This document shows, piece after piece, positions 54,232-62,152 of a DNA stretch of 64,000 nucleotides. The stretch's first letter is position 1. Every line of letters begins with the position of its first letter. The stretch is from SZUA-36 sp963801195 (lineage in GTDB: Bacteria; Pseudomonadota; Gammaproteobacteria; Xanthomonadales; SZUA-36): NCBI GenBank assembly GCA_963801195.1, contig CAWDDX010000005.1:434001-498000 (forward strand). The letters run 5' to 3'. The translations under genes and the position numbers were made by a program. Below the pieces are notes generated by a model that saw only the letters and a program-made list of their open reading frames with translations, did not search any database and was not told the DNA's origin.

Positions 54232-55062
54232 TCAGTCGGTAACCCTGAAATTTTTGGCCGCGCGCCGGGTGAACAACGCTGCAAGCCACGGCAGGTGGCG
54301 CTCGGCGAAAACAATTGTCTTGTATTGCCCGCCCGGAATGACCACCGCTTTGACCTTTTCTGCAGACATCGCCCTGAGGGCGTCCGCGACCACGTCACTG
54401 GCTTGAAGCCACAGGAACTTTGGCAAGCGGCTGATCATTTCACGCGTACCGTTCACATCGTGGAATTCACTATAGGTAAATCCCGGGCAAAGGGCACAGA
54501 CCTTGACGCCGGATTGTTCATTTTCCAACGCCAATGACTGGCTGAACTTGATCAGGAAAGATTTGCTTGCAGCGTACATGGTGTGCCCCGCACTGGGTGA
54601 CACCAGCCCCGCGACCGAGGCGACATTGATGATAAACCCCCGCCCGCGCTCACGCATGCCCGGTAGCAGGCGCCAGGTCAATTCACAAACGGCGGTCATC
54701 ATGACCTGGATAAAATCCGCATGTTCCTGCCAGCCAGGCACGTGAAAACTTCCGGGCAGGCCATAACCTGCATTGTTCACCAGGTATTCAATTTCGATGT
54801 TTTCCTGTGCGAGCCGGGCGGTGATGGCCTCGCCTGCCTCTTTCCGCGACAGGTCCGCGGTGATGACCAGGCTACGGGCGGCGTATGAACTGAGCAATTC
54901 ATCCGCCAAGGCCTGGAGTTTATCTTCGCGCCTGGCCACCAGGACAAGTTGATACCCTTGCGCTGCCAGTTGCCGGCAGAACTCGGCGCCGATTCCAGCC
55001 GATGCGCCGGTGACCAGCGCCCATGGTTTAGATTGCGCGCTACCCCTGCTATCCTGATTCAT
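54232..55062 (-). CDS. Short-chain dehydrogenase/reductase
   Basis: A 276-aa SDR. Cofactor loop VTGASAGIGAEFC (about 17-29), NNAGYG and the catalytic Ser, Tyr and Lys in the stretch ending HTMYAASKSFLIKF. It is of the classical DltE/YohF-like type; the substrate is unknown. ATG 55062 (MNQDSRG) is used. Convergent with the metallopeptidase gene. Confidence 0.9.
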   Translation of the reverse strand: MNQDSRGSAQSKPWALVTGASAGIGAEFCRQLAAQGYQLVLVARREDKLQALADELLSSYAARSLVITADLSRKEAGEAITARLAQENIEIEYLVNNAGYGLPGSFHVPGWQEHADFIQVMMTAVCELTWRLLPGMRERGRGFIINVASVAGLVSPSAGHTMYAASKSFLIKFSQSLALENEQSGVKVCALCPGFTYSEFHDVNGTREMISRLPKFLWLQASDVVADALRAMSAEKVKAVVIPGGQYKTIVFAERHLPWLAALFTRRAAKNFRVTD

Positions 55063-55175
55063 TCTATTGACCTGTATCATTATGAATTAGGGGACATGCT
55101 ACTACACTTTTCATACAGTCGAACTGACATTCAAAACCTGTTTTGGAGTCGAAATGGAACATGGAGGCTGGTGAT

Positions 55176-55757
55176 ATGACACGTCTCGCATTGGGTGTAT
55201 TGATCTGGAGTATGGTTCATTTTTTTCCCGCGCTTGCCCCGGCGTTGAAAAAGTCGCTGATCAAGCGTTTTGGAGAAAATCCGTACAAGGGTGTATTCGG
55301 CCTGCTGATGATCATCAGCATTTACCTGATCATCACGGGCTGGAGTTCCCTGACCCCGACTGAACCAGAAGTATTGACTGCGATCTACACGGCGCCTGAG
55401 TGGGGCGGGTATGCGGCGGCGGCGCTGGTCATGCTCGGTTTTATCCTGTTCCTTGCACCTTACCCTCCCAACAACCTCAAGCGTATTTTGCGGCATCCGC
55501 AACTGGTCGGTGTTGCGTGCTGGGGCGTGGGTCATCTGTTGGCCATAGGAACAGTGCGGTCGCTGGTTTTCTTTGGTGGTATGACGGCCTGGGCCCTGAT
55601 CGAGATGGTCCTGATCAACAAGCGGGATGGAGAATGGGTCAAACCGGCCAGGGCACCTTTTAAAAATGACGTGGCCATGGTGTTGTTTGCTGTTCTCGTT
55701 TACATGGCTTTCCTGTTTACGCACCACTTGCTGTTTGGTGGCACCGAGCTGGTCTGA
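55176..55757 (+). CDS. NnrU-family membrane protein
   Basis: A 193-aa protein with about five membrane helices and the NnrU start LALGVLIWSMVHFFPALAPALKK. NnrU was first linked to nitrite and nitric-oxide reduction, but members occur widely; IspA-like isomerases (Z-ISO) are homologous. GGAGG lies eight bases before ATG 55176, which is a strong reason for this start. No denitrification genes are near. Confidence 0.88.
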   Translation: MTRLALGVLIWSMVHFFPALAPALKKSLIKRFGENPYKGVFGLLMIISIYLIITGWSSLTPTEPEVLTAIYTAPEWGGYAAAALVMLGFILFLAPYPPNNLKRILRHPQLVGVACWGVGHLLAIGTVRSLVFFGGMTAWALIEMVLINKRDGEWVKPARAPFKNDVAMVLFAVLVYMAFLFTHHLLFGGTELV

Positions 55758-55975
55758 AACCGGCTGTCTTGTGCCCCCGGTCCGGCAGGCGGTTTTGTGC
55801 AAACTTTTCAATGAAGTTTTGCGCTTAATTACTTATTGAGGCAGAAAATTGACCTGCATCATTTGATTTTGATTTCAGGTGCTGCATTATCGCTCACGGT
55901 TTTGGCTTGCGACAGAAGTAGCGTGTGGGTATGCTTTCGCGCCGAAGCGTAGCTCGCGTATTTGACAGGACAATA

Positions 55976-56731
55976 ATGAAGAGAAAAATACTCGTCGCAG
56001 GAAACTGGAAAATGCATGGTTCCAAGACCATGGTGCGCTCTTTGCTGGATGGAATTCTGGCCGGGAGTTCAGCCGATGGCAATGCAGACCTCGCCGTTTT
56101 CCCACCGTTCCCATACTTGTCACTGGCGGAGTCCATACTGTCCGGCAGTCATGTCAGGTGGGGCGGACAGACACTGAACCCCAATACACACGGGGCCTAC
56201 ACCGGTGAAACCAGTGGCGGAATGCTGACTGACATGGGTTGCTCTTACGTGCTGGTCGGACACTCGGAACGGCGCGCGATTTATGCGGAGAGTGATGAAG
56301 ACGTTGCACTGCGGTTTGAAGCGGCGCTTGCCGCTGGTCTCAAACCCGTGCTGTGCGTCGGTGAAACAATCGAGGAACGCGAGAACGGTCAGACCGAGGC
56401 CGTGGTCTGGCGTCAGCTCAAAGCGGTAACCGATCATGTCGGAATCCAGGCATTCAGCCGTGCCGTTATCGCTTATGAACCGGTTTGGGCAATAGGCACC
56501 GGCCTGACCGCAACTCCGCAACAGGCTCAGACGGTGCATAGATTTATACGTGACAAAATGACAGCGCTGGATGTTATAATAGCCGATCAACTTCGTATCC
56601 TATACGGCGGCAGTGTGAAAGGTTCCAATGCCGCCGAATTATTTGGTCAGGGTGATATCGATGGTGGGCTTGTCGGAGGTGCTTCGCTGACAGCGGAAGA
56701 CTTCCTTGCAATTTACGGCGCTGTTGCCTGA
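55976..56731 (+). CDS. tpiA: TpiA, triose-phosphate isomerase
   Basis: A 251-aa TIM barrel: ILVAGNWKMHGS (Lys11-region), HSERR (catalytic His), AYEPVWAIGTG (catalytic Glu) and the phosphate loop ILYGGSVKGSN. It interconverts DHAP and GAP. ACAGGA precedes ATG 55976. It starts the conserved tpiA-secG-tRNA-Leu-nuo array. Confidence 0.97.
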   Translation: MKRKILVAGNWKMHGSKTMVRSLLDGILAGSSADGNADLAVFPPFPYLSLAESILSGSHVRWGGQTLNPNTHGAYTGETSGGMLTDMGCSYVLVGHSERRAIYAESDEDVALRFEAALAAGLKPVLCVGETIEERENGQTEAVVWRQLKAVTDHVGIQAFSRAVIAYEPVWAIGTGLTATPQQAQTVHRFIRDKMTALDVIIADQLRILYGGSVKGSNAAELFGQGDIDGGLVGGASLTAEDFLAIYGAVA

Positions 56732-56757
56732 AGAATGCTCAAAGAGCGGAATAAATT

Positions 56758-57243
56758 ATGCAGGTTTTAAATATATTTCACGTACTCATCGCAATTGCGA
56801 TGGTCGCGTTCATATTGATACAGAAAGGCGCCGGCGCGACTGCCGGGGCCGCTTTTGGCAGTGGAGCTTCGGGGACCGTTTTCGGCGCCCGTGGCGCGGG
56901 AAATTTTCTATCCCGTTCGACCTGGGTCCTGGCAACGCTGTTTTGCCTGATCAGCCTGACGATGGCGGTGATGGCTTCGCGTATGGGCACCGAACCCGAG
57001 ACTGATCTCGGCGTGGTGGCCACAGCGCCGGCGACCGGGGAGACAGCAAATGAGGCCGCTCCCGATCTGCCAGTAGAATTGAAGTCTGCCGATCCTTCAG
57101 ACGTACCCTCGATGGAAACTGTGATCGCGCAACCTGATGCGGAACCCGATGCTGGTGATTTGCCGGCGATTGAAGCGGAAACCGGGTCGGTGCCGGCTGG
57201 TGAAGATACAAAAAAGGATAATTCCAGCGATGATGGGACCTGA
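56758..57243 (+). CDS. secG: SecG, preprotein translocase subunit
   Basis: A 161-aa protein: two membrane helices around the SecG core (VLNIFHVLIAIAMVAFILIQKGAGATAG and FGARGAGNFLSRSTWVLATLFCLI), followed by an acidic low-complexity tail (about 80-161) that is longer than in E. coli SecG (110 aa) but common in other gammaproteobacteria. Acts with SecYE in protein export. Confidence 0.95.
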   Translation: MQVLNIFHVLIAIAMVAFILIQKGAGATAGAAFGSGASGTVFGARGAGNFLSRSTWVLATLFCLISLTMAVMASRMGTEPETDLGVVATAPATGETANEAAPDLPVELKSADPSDVPSMETVIAQPDAEPDAGDLPAIEAETGSVPAGEDTKKDNSSDDGT

Positions 57244-57250
57244 AAGAATA

Positions 57251-57335
57251 GCCCAAGTGGTGGAATTGGTAGACACGCTATCTTGAGGGGGTAGTGACGT
57301 AAGTCGTGCCGGTTCGAGTCCGGCCTTGGGCACCA
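57251..57335 (+). tRNA. tRNA-Leu (anticodon GAG)
   Basis: Acceptor GCCCAAG/CTTGGGC, D arm with TTGGTAGAC, anticodon stem CTATC/GGTAG with loop TTGAGGG (anticodon GAG), long variable arm, T arm CCGG-TTCGAGT-CCGG, discriminator A and encoded CCA (57333-57335). Located between secG and nuoA, as in many gammaproteobacteria. Confidence 0.97.
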
Positions 57336-57390
57336 TTTTTAAATAGAAATGGATGGCTAAAACCATCCAAAACTGAATTGAGACCGGAGT

Positions 57391-57747
57391 ATGCTCGCAC
57401 AATACCTGCCAATTCTGATTTTTCTCTGCGTTTCCACAATTATTGGTGTCGCGCTCGTAATTATTGGAAACTTGCTTGGGCCCAGAAGGCCCGACAGTGA
57501 AAAGTTGTCCCCGTACGAATGCGGCTTTGAAGCCTTTGAAGACAGTCGCACGAAATTCGATGTCCGCTACTATCTTGTAGCAATCCTGTTCATCATCTTT
57601 GACCTTGAAATTACGTTCTTCCTGCCGTGGGCTTTGGCCCTTGACAAGCTGGGCATGTTTGGCGTTGCAGCCATGAGTGTCTTCGTAATCGAACTGGTCA
57701 TCGGCTACTTTGTAATCTGGAAAAGAGGCGCTTTGGAATGGGAATGA
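57391..57747 (+). CDS. nuoA: NuoA, NADH-quinone oxidoreductase subunit A
   Basis: A 118-aa subunit with three membrane helices and the family stretch PDSEKLSPYECGFEAFEDSR (conserved PYECG) between helices 1 and 2. Part of complex I membrane arm near the quinone site. The gene's end overlaps nuoB by ten bases. Confidence 0.97.
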   Translation: MLAQYLPILIFLCVSTIIGVALVIIGNLLGPRRPDSEKLSPYECGFEAFEDSRTKFDVRYYLVAILFIIFDLEITFFLPWALALDKLGMFGVAAMSVFVIELVIGYFVIWKRGALEWE

Positions 57748-58289
57748 TGGACATTATGTACCCGGGCAGGAGTACGGAGCTCGGTGAAGTAGACGATATT
57801 CTGAGACCGGGTGCGGATAACAATCCCCTGCTGGCCCGCGGTGTGGTTACAACCTCGCTCGACGCCCTGATCAACTGGGCGCGAACTGGTTCGATGTGGC
57901 CGGTGACTTTCGGCCTTGCATGCTGCGCGGTTGAAATGATGCAGGCCGGTGCCGCCCGTTATGACCTCGACCGCTTCGGAGTCATTTTCCGCCCCAGCCC
58001 TCGACAGTCGGACGTGATGATCGTCGCCGGAACGCTGGTCAACAAAATGGCGCCGGCAATGCGCAAGATATACGACCAGATGGCAGAGCCGAAATGGGTT
58101 ATTTCAATGGGTTCCTGTGCCAATGGCGGCGGTTATTATCATTATTCCTATGCGGTGACACGTGGTTGCGACCGCATCGTGCCGGTCGATGTCTATGTCC
58201 CCGGTTGTCCACCCACGGCGGAAGCGTTGATTTACGGTATTTTGCAGTTGCAAAAGAAAATCCGCCGCACCGATACGATTGCCAGGTGA
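57738..58289 (+). CDS. nuoB: NuoB, NADH-quinone oxidoreductase subunit B
   Basis: A 183-aa subunit carrying the N2 [4Fe-4S] cluster ligands: the tandem Cys in LACCAVEMMQ, GSCANGGG and VPGCPPT. It transfers electrons to ubiquinone. The N-terminal MGMMDIMYPG is less conserved, so the exact start could be one of several ATGs (57738, 57744, 57747). Confidence 0.97.
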   Translation: MGMMDIMYPGRSTELGEVDDILRPGADNNPLLARGVVTTSLDALINWARTGSMWPVTFGLACCAVEMMQAGAARYDLDRFGVIFRPSPRQSDVMIVAGTLVNKMAPAMRKIYDQMAEPKWVISMGSCANGGGYYHYSYAVTRGCDRIVPVDVYVPGCPPTAEALIYGILQLQKKIRRTDTIAR

Positions 58290-58293
58290 CGTG

Positions 58294-59043
58294 ATGATTG
58301 ACCTGTCCAATAGTCTGTCCGATGAATTTGCTGCCTGTTTTGGTGAAAAGTTCGATATATCCGCGTCGGTCTCCGGTATGGTTACCCTGCAGGTTCCGGT
58401 TGAACAATGGCTTGAAACCGCCCAGACCCTGCGCGACGATCCCCGTTTCGCATTCAATCAATTGAGTGACGTATGCGGTGTCGACTACCTCGGCTACGGC
58501 CAGGTGGAGTGGGAAACCACGGACGCGACAACGGAAGGTTTCAGCCGCGGAGTGGAAGGTATGGGCGCCGGCCGTTTCGACTGGGCGCACCGGCCGGAAT
58601 CAGGCGACGCCCCCCAACGCTTCGGCGTGGTGGTACACCTGCTCTCCACGACCCACAACACGCGTTTGCGGATGAAGACCTTTGCCGCCGATGAAGGATT
58701 TCCCATCGTCCCGTCCCTGGTCGAGATCTGGAATTCCGCCAACTGGTTTGAGCGTGAGACCTTCGATCTGTTTGGCATCATTTTCGAGGGACATCCGGAT
58801 CTGCGCAGGATACTGACGGATTACGGTTTTACCGGCCATCCCTTCCGCAAGGATTTTCCATTGATCGGCAACGTCACCGTGCGCTACGACGAGGAGAAAG
58901 GCCGCGTGGTCTATGAACCGGTTGAGATCGAACCCCGTGTACTCGTACCGCGTGTCATACGTGTCGATTCACGTTACAAAGCAGATGATATTGACAAGGC
59001 GGCCGATGAAGCCGCCGACTCACTGGCGTCCGGGACTGAATAG
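58294..59043 (+). CDS. nuoC: NuoC, NADH-quinone oxidoreductase subunit C
   Basis: A 249-aa 30-kDa subunit with WNSANWFERETFDLFGIIFEGHPDLRRILTDYGF-type signature in the C-terminal half (about 150-190). NuoC and NuoD are separate genes here, not fused as in E. coli. ATG 58294 follows the nuoB stop by four bases. Confidence 0.96.
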   Translation: MIDLSNSLSDEFAACFGEKFDISASVSGMVTLQVPVEQWLETAQTLRDDPRFAFNQLSDVCGVDYLGYGQVEWETTDATTEGFSRGVEGMGAGRFDWAHRPESGDAPQRFGVVVHLLSTTHNTRLRMKTFAADEGFPIVPSLVEIWNSANWFERETFDLFGIIFEGHPDLRRILTDYGFTGHPFRKDFPLIGNVTVRYDEEKGRVVYEPVEIEPRVLVPRVIRVDSRYKADDIDKAADEAADSLASGTE

Positions 59044-59045
59044 AA

Positions 59046-60299
59046 ATGGCTGAAATTCGCAACTACACGATGAATTTCGGGCCGCAACATCCGTCGGCCC
59101 ATGGTGTTCTCAGGCTGGTCCTGGAACTTGACGGTGAAACCGTCGTTCGCGCGGACCCGCATATCGGCTTATTGCATCGGGGCACCGAAAAACTGATCGA
59201 GAGCAAACCTTTTAACCAGTCGATCGGTTACATGGACCGGTTCGATTACGTATCGATGATGTGCAATGAACACGCCTACGTGCGCGCGATCGAGCAGTTG
59301 CTCGGTATCGAGCCGCCGGTGCGGGCCCAGTACATACGCACCATGTTTGACGAGATCACCCGTATCGGCAACCACATGCTGTGGATTGGCTCGAGCGGTA
59401 TTGACCTGGGCGCAATGACGGTCTTCCTGTACGCATTCCGCGAACGCGAAATGACCATCGATATGTACGAGGCGGTGAGCGGCGCGCGCATGCATGCCAA
59501 TTATTACCGCCCCGGCGGTGTCTATCGCGACCTGCCCGATACGATGCCGAAGTATAAAGAGACGCCGTGGACCAAGGGCAAAAAGCTCAAAGACAGAAAC
59601 GAGTGGCGGCAGGGTACATTACTGGATTTCATCGAGGCGTTCGCGCGCGACTTCCCGTCAAAGGTGGACGAGTATGAAACCCTGTTGACCGATAACCGTA
59701 TCTGGAAACAACGCACCGTGGGTATCGGCGTGCTGTCGCCCGAGCGGGCGCTTCAGCTCGGTTGCACCGGCCCCATGTTGCGCGGTTCGGGTGTGGAGTG
59801 GGATCTGCGCAAAAAGCAGCCCTATGCGATGTACCACGAAATGGATTTTGATATTCCCGTGGGTATCAATGGCGACTGTTATGACCGGTATCTTGTCCGT
59901 GTCGAGGAAATGCGCCAGTCGGCCCGCATCATAGTGCAATGTGTCGAATGGCTGCGCGCGAATCCAGGTCACGTGATGCTGAAAAATTTCAAGGTCATAC
60001 CGCCGACACGCGAAGAAATGAAGGATGACATGGAAGCGCTGATCCACCATTTCAAACTGTTTACCGAAGGTTACAGCGTACCCAAGGGCGAAACCTATGC
60101 GGCGGTAGAGGCGCCGAAGGGCGAATTTGGCTGTTACCTGGTCTCTGACGGCGCCAACAAGCCGTTTCGTGCACATTTGAGGGCGCCGGGTTTTGCACAT
60201 CTCTCCGCCATGGACGAGATGGTTAAAGGACATATGCTCGGCGATGTAGTGGCTCTGATGGGTACCATGGATATCGTTTTTGGTGAGGTAGACCGCTGA
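59046..60299 (+). CDS. nuoD: NuoD, NADH-quinone oxidoreductase subunit D
   Basis: A 417-aa 49-kDa subunit with NFGPQHPSAHGVLRLVLELDGE at the N terminus and the MGTMDIVFGEVDR C terminus. It forms the quinone chamber with NuoB. The stop overlaps nuoE (TGATG). Confidence 0.98.
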   Translation: MAEIRNYTMNFGPQHPSAHGVLRLVLELDGETVVRADPHIGLLHRGTEKLIESKPFNQSIGYMDRFDYVSMMCNEHAYVRAIEQLLGIEPPVRAQYIRTMFDEITRIGNHMLWIGSSGIDLGAMTVFLYAFREREMTIDMYEAVSGARMHANYYRPGGVYRDLPDTMPKYKETPWTKGKKLKDRNEWRQGTLLDFIEAFARDFPSKVDEYETLLTDNRIWKQRTVGIGVLSPERALQLGCTGPMLRGSGVEWDLRKKQPYAMYHEMDFDIPVGINGDCYDRYLVRVEEMRQSARIIVQCVEWLRANPGHVMLKNFKVIPPTREEMKDDMEALIHHFKLFTEGYSVPKGETYAAVEAPKGEFGCYLVSDGANKPFRAHLRAPGFAHLSAMDEMVKGHMLGDVVALMGTMDIVFGEVDR

Positions 60300-60814
60300 T
60301 GAGTCATAAGGCTGAACACATTTCCGGCAAAAAGTCCCTGCTCAACGAGGGCACCCGGGCAAGCATCGATCAATGGGTGGGTAAATTTCCGCCGGAGCAT
60401 AAGCGCTCTGCCCTGATACAGGCACTGATCGCGGCCCAGAAGCAGAATGGCGGCTGGGTTAGCAAGGATATGATCGAGGCGGTTGCCGATTATCTCGACC
60501 TGCCACCTGTATGGGCCTATGAGATTGCCAGTTTTTATTCGATGATCGACCAGAAGCCTGTCGGCCGGCACAAGGTCAACATCTGCACCAATATTTCGTG
60601 CTGGCTCAACGGTGCCGAGGATCTCGTCAGCCACGTTGAAAAGAAACTGGGTGTCAAGCTGGGCCAAACCACGGCCGATGACCGAATCACACTGGTGGTC
60701 GAGGAAGAGTGCCTCGCCGCGTGCTGCGGTGCCCCGATGATGGTGGTCGATGGCCACTATCACGAAAATCTCGACACTGACAAGGTCGATAAAATCCTGG
60801 ATGGGTTGGAATGA
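60299..60814 (+). CDS. nuoE: NuoE, NADH-quinone oxidoreductase subunit E
   Basis: A 171-aa [2Fe-2S] subunit; cluster ligands are the Cys of VNICTNISCWLNG and of EECLAACCGAP. It supports cluster N1a beside NuoF. ATG 60299 is coupled to nuoD. Confidence 0.97.
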   Translation: MSHKAEHISGKKSLLNEGTRASIDQWVGKFPPEHKRSALIQALIAAQKQNGGWVSKDMIEAVADYLDLPPVWAYEIASFYSMIDQKPVGRHKVNICTNISCWLNGAEDLVSHVEKKLGVKLGQTTADDRITLVVEEECLAACCGAPMMVVDGHYHENLDTDKVDKILDGLE

Positions 60815-60856
60815 TGCTCGCTGAACATGCTAATTGCGCCTTGAGGGAGCATTGAG

Positions 60857-62152
60857 ATGGCAGATCACAACGTCGTATTTACTACGCTGGACGCCGACAA
60901 GCCATGGTCGATGGAGACCTACCTGGCCATCGACGGTTACAAGGCATGGAAAAAGATCCTGGCAGAGAAAACCGATCCTGCAGCCATCATCGATAATGTC
61001 AAGCACTCCGCTTTGCGCGGACGCGGCGGCGCGGGTTTTCCGACCGGATTGAAATGGAGCTTCATGCCACGCTCCGCACCCGGCCAAAAATATATCCTGT
61101 GTAATTCCGATGAGTCCGAGCCAGGCACCTGTCACGACCGCGACATCCTCAGGTATAACCCGCACGCGGTCATCGAGGGTATGGCCATCGCCGGATACGC
61201 GATGGGCGCTACCGTCGGATACAATTATTTGCGTGGTGAATTCCACCACGAACCGTTCGAACGTTTCGAAGCTGCCCTTAAAGAGGCCTATGCAGCCGGT
61301 CTGCTCGGCAAGGACTTAATGGGTAGCGGTGTTGATATGGACATTTACACCGCCCTCGGTGCCGGTGCCTATATCTGCGGCGAAGAAACCGCCCTGATGG
61401 AATCGTTGGAGGGCAAGAAAGGCCAGCCACGATTCAAACCGCCATTCCCGGCCAACTTTGGCCTGTACGGCAAGCCCAGCACCATCAACAATACCGAGTC
61501 ACTGGCATCCATTCCGCACATCATGCGCAATGGCGGGCAATGGTTCCTCGATATCGGTAAACCCAATAACGGCGGCCCCAAGGTGTTTTCCGTGTCCGGT
61601 CACGTGAACAATCCCGGCAATTTTGAAGTTCCGCTCGGCACGCCTTTCAGCGAATTGCTGAAGATGGCCGGTGGTGTGCGCAACGGCAATAAACTCAAGG
61701 GTGTGATACCAGGTGGCTCTTCCATGCCGGTGCTGCCGGCCGATGTCATGATGGACGTCACGATGGATTTTGATGCGCTCTCGAAGGCCGGGTCGGGTCT
61801 GGGCTCCGGCGCGGTTATCGTCATGGATGAAACCACCTGCATGGTCAAGGCGTGCACCCGGATCTCCCGCTTCTATCACATGGAATCCTGCGGCCAGTGT
61901 ACGCCGTGTCGTGAAGGCACCGGCTGGATGCACCGTGTCCTGCAAAGAATCGTGGACGGCAAGGGCGAGAAGAAAGACCTGGAATTGTTACGTTCGGCTG
62001 CGGGGCAAATCGAAGGGCACACCATCTGTGCTTTTGGCGAAGCCGCCGCCTGGCCGGTGCAGGGGTTCCTTAAGCAGTTCTGGAATGAATTTGAATTTTA
62101 CGTGGAACACGGTCACTCCATGGTCGACGGTCAGAAGGGGAAAGCTGCATGA
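60857..62152 (+). CDS. nuoF: NuoF, NADH-binding subunit of complex I
   Basis: A 431-aa flavoprotein: RGRGGAGFPTGLKWS (FMN/NADH), GAGAYICGEETALMESLEG (NADH) and ESCGQCTPCREGTGW ([4Fe-4S] N3). It oxidises NADH and feeds electrons into the Fe-S chain. The end overlaps nuoG (ATGA). Confidence 0.98.
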   Translation: MADHNVVFTTLDADKPWSMETYLAIDGYKAWKKILAEKTDPAAIIDNVKHSALRGRGGAGFPTGLKWSFMPRSAPGQKYILCNSDESEPGTCHDRDILRYNPHAVIEGMAIAGYAMGATVGYNYLRGEFHHEPFERFEAALKEAYAAGLLGKDLMGSGVDMDIYTALGAGAYICGEETALMESLEGKKGQPRFKPPFPANFGLYGKPSTINNTESLASIPHIMRNGGQWFLDIGKPNNGGPKVFSVSGHVNNPGNFEVPLGTPFSELLKMAGGVRNGNKLKGVIPGGSSMPVLPADVMMDVTMDFDALSKAGSGLGSGAVIVMDETTCMVKACTRISRFYHMESCGQCTPCREGTGWMHRVLQRIVDGKGEKKDLELLRSAAGQIEGHTICAFGEAAAWPVQGFLKQFWNEFEFYVEHGHSMVDGQKGKAA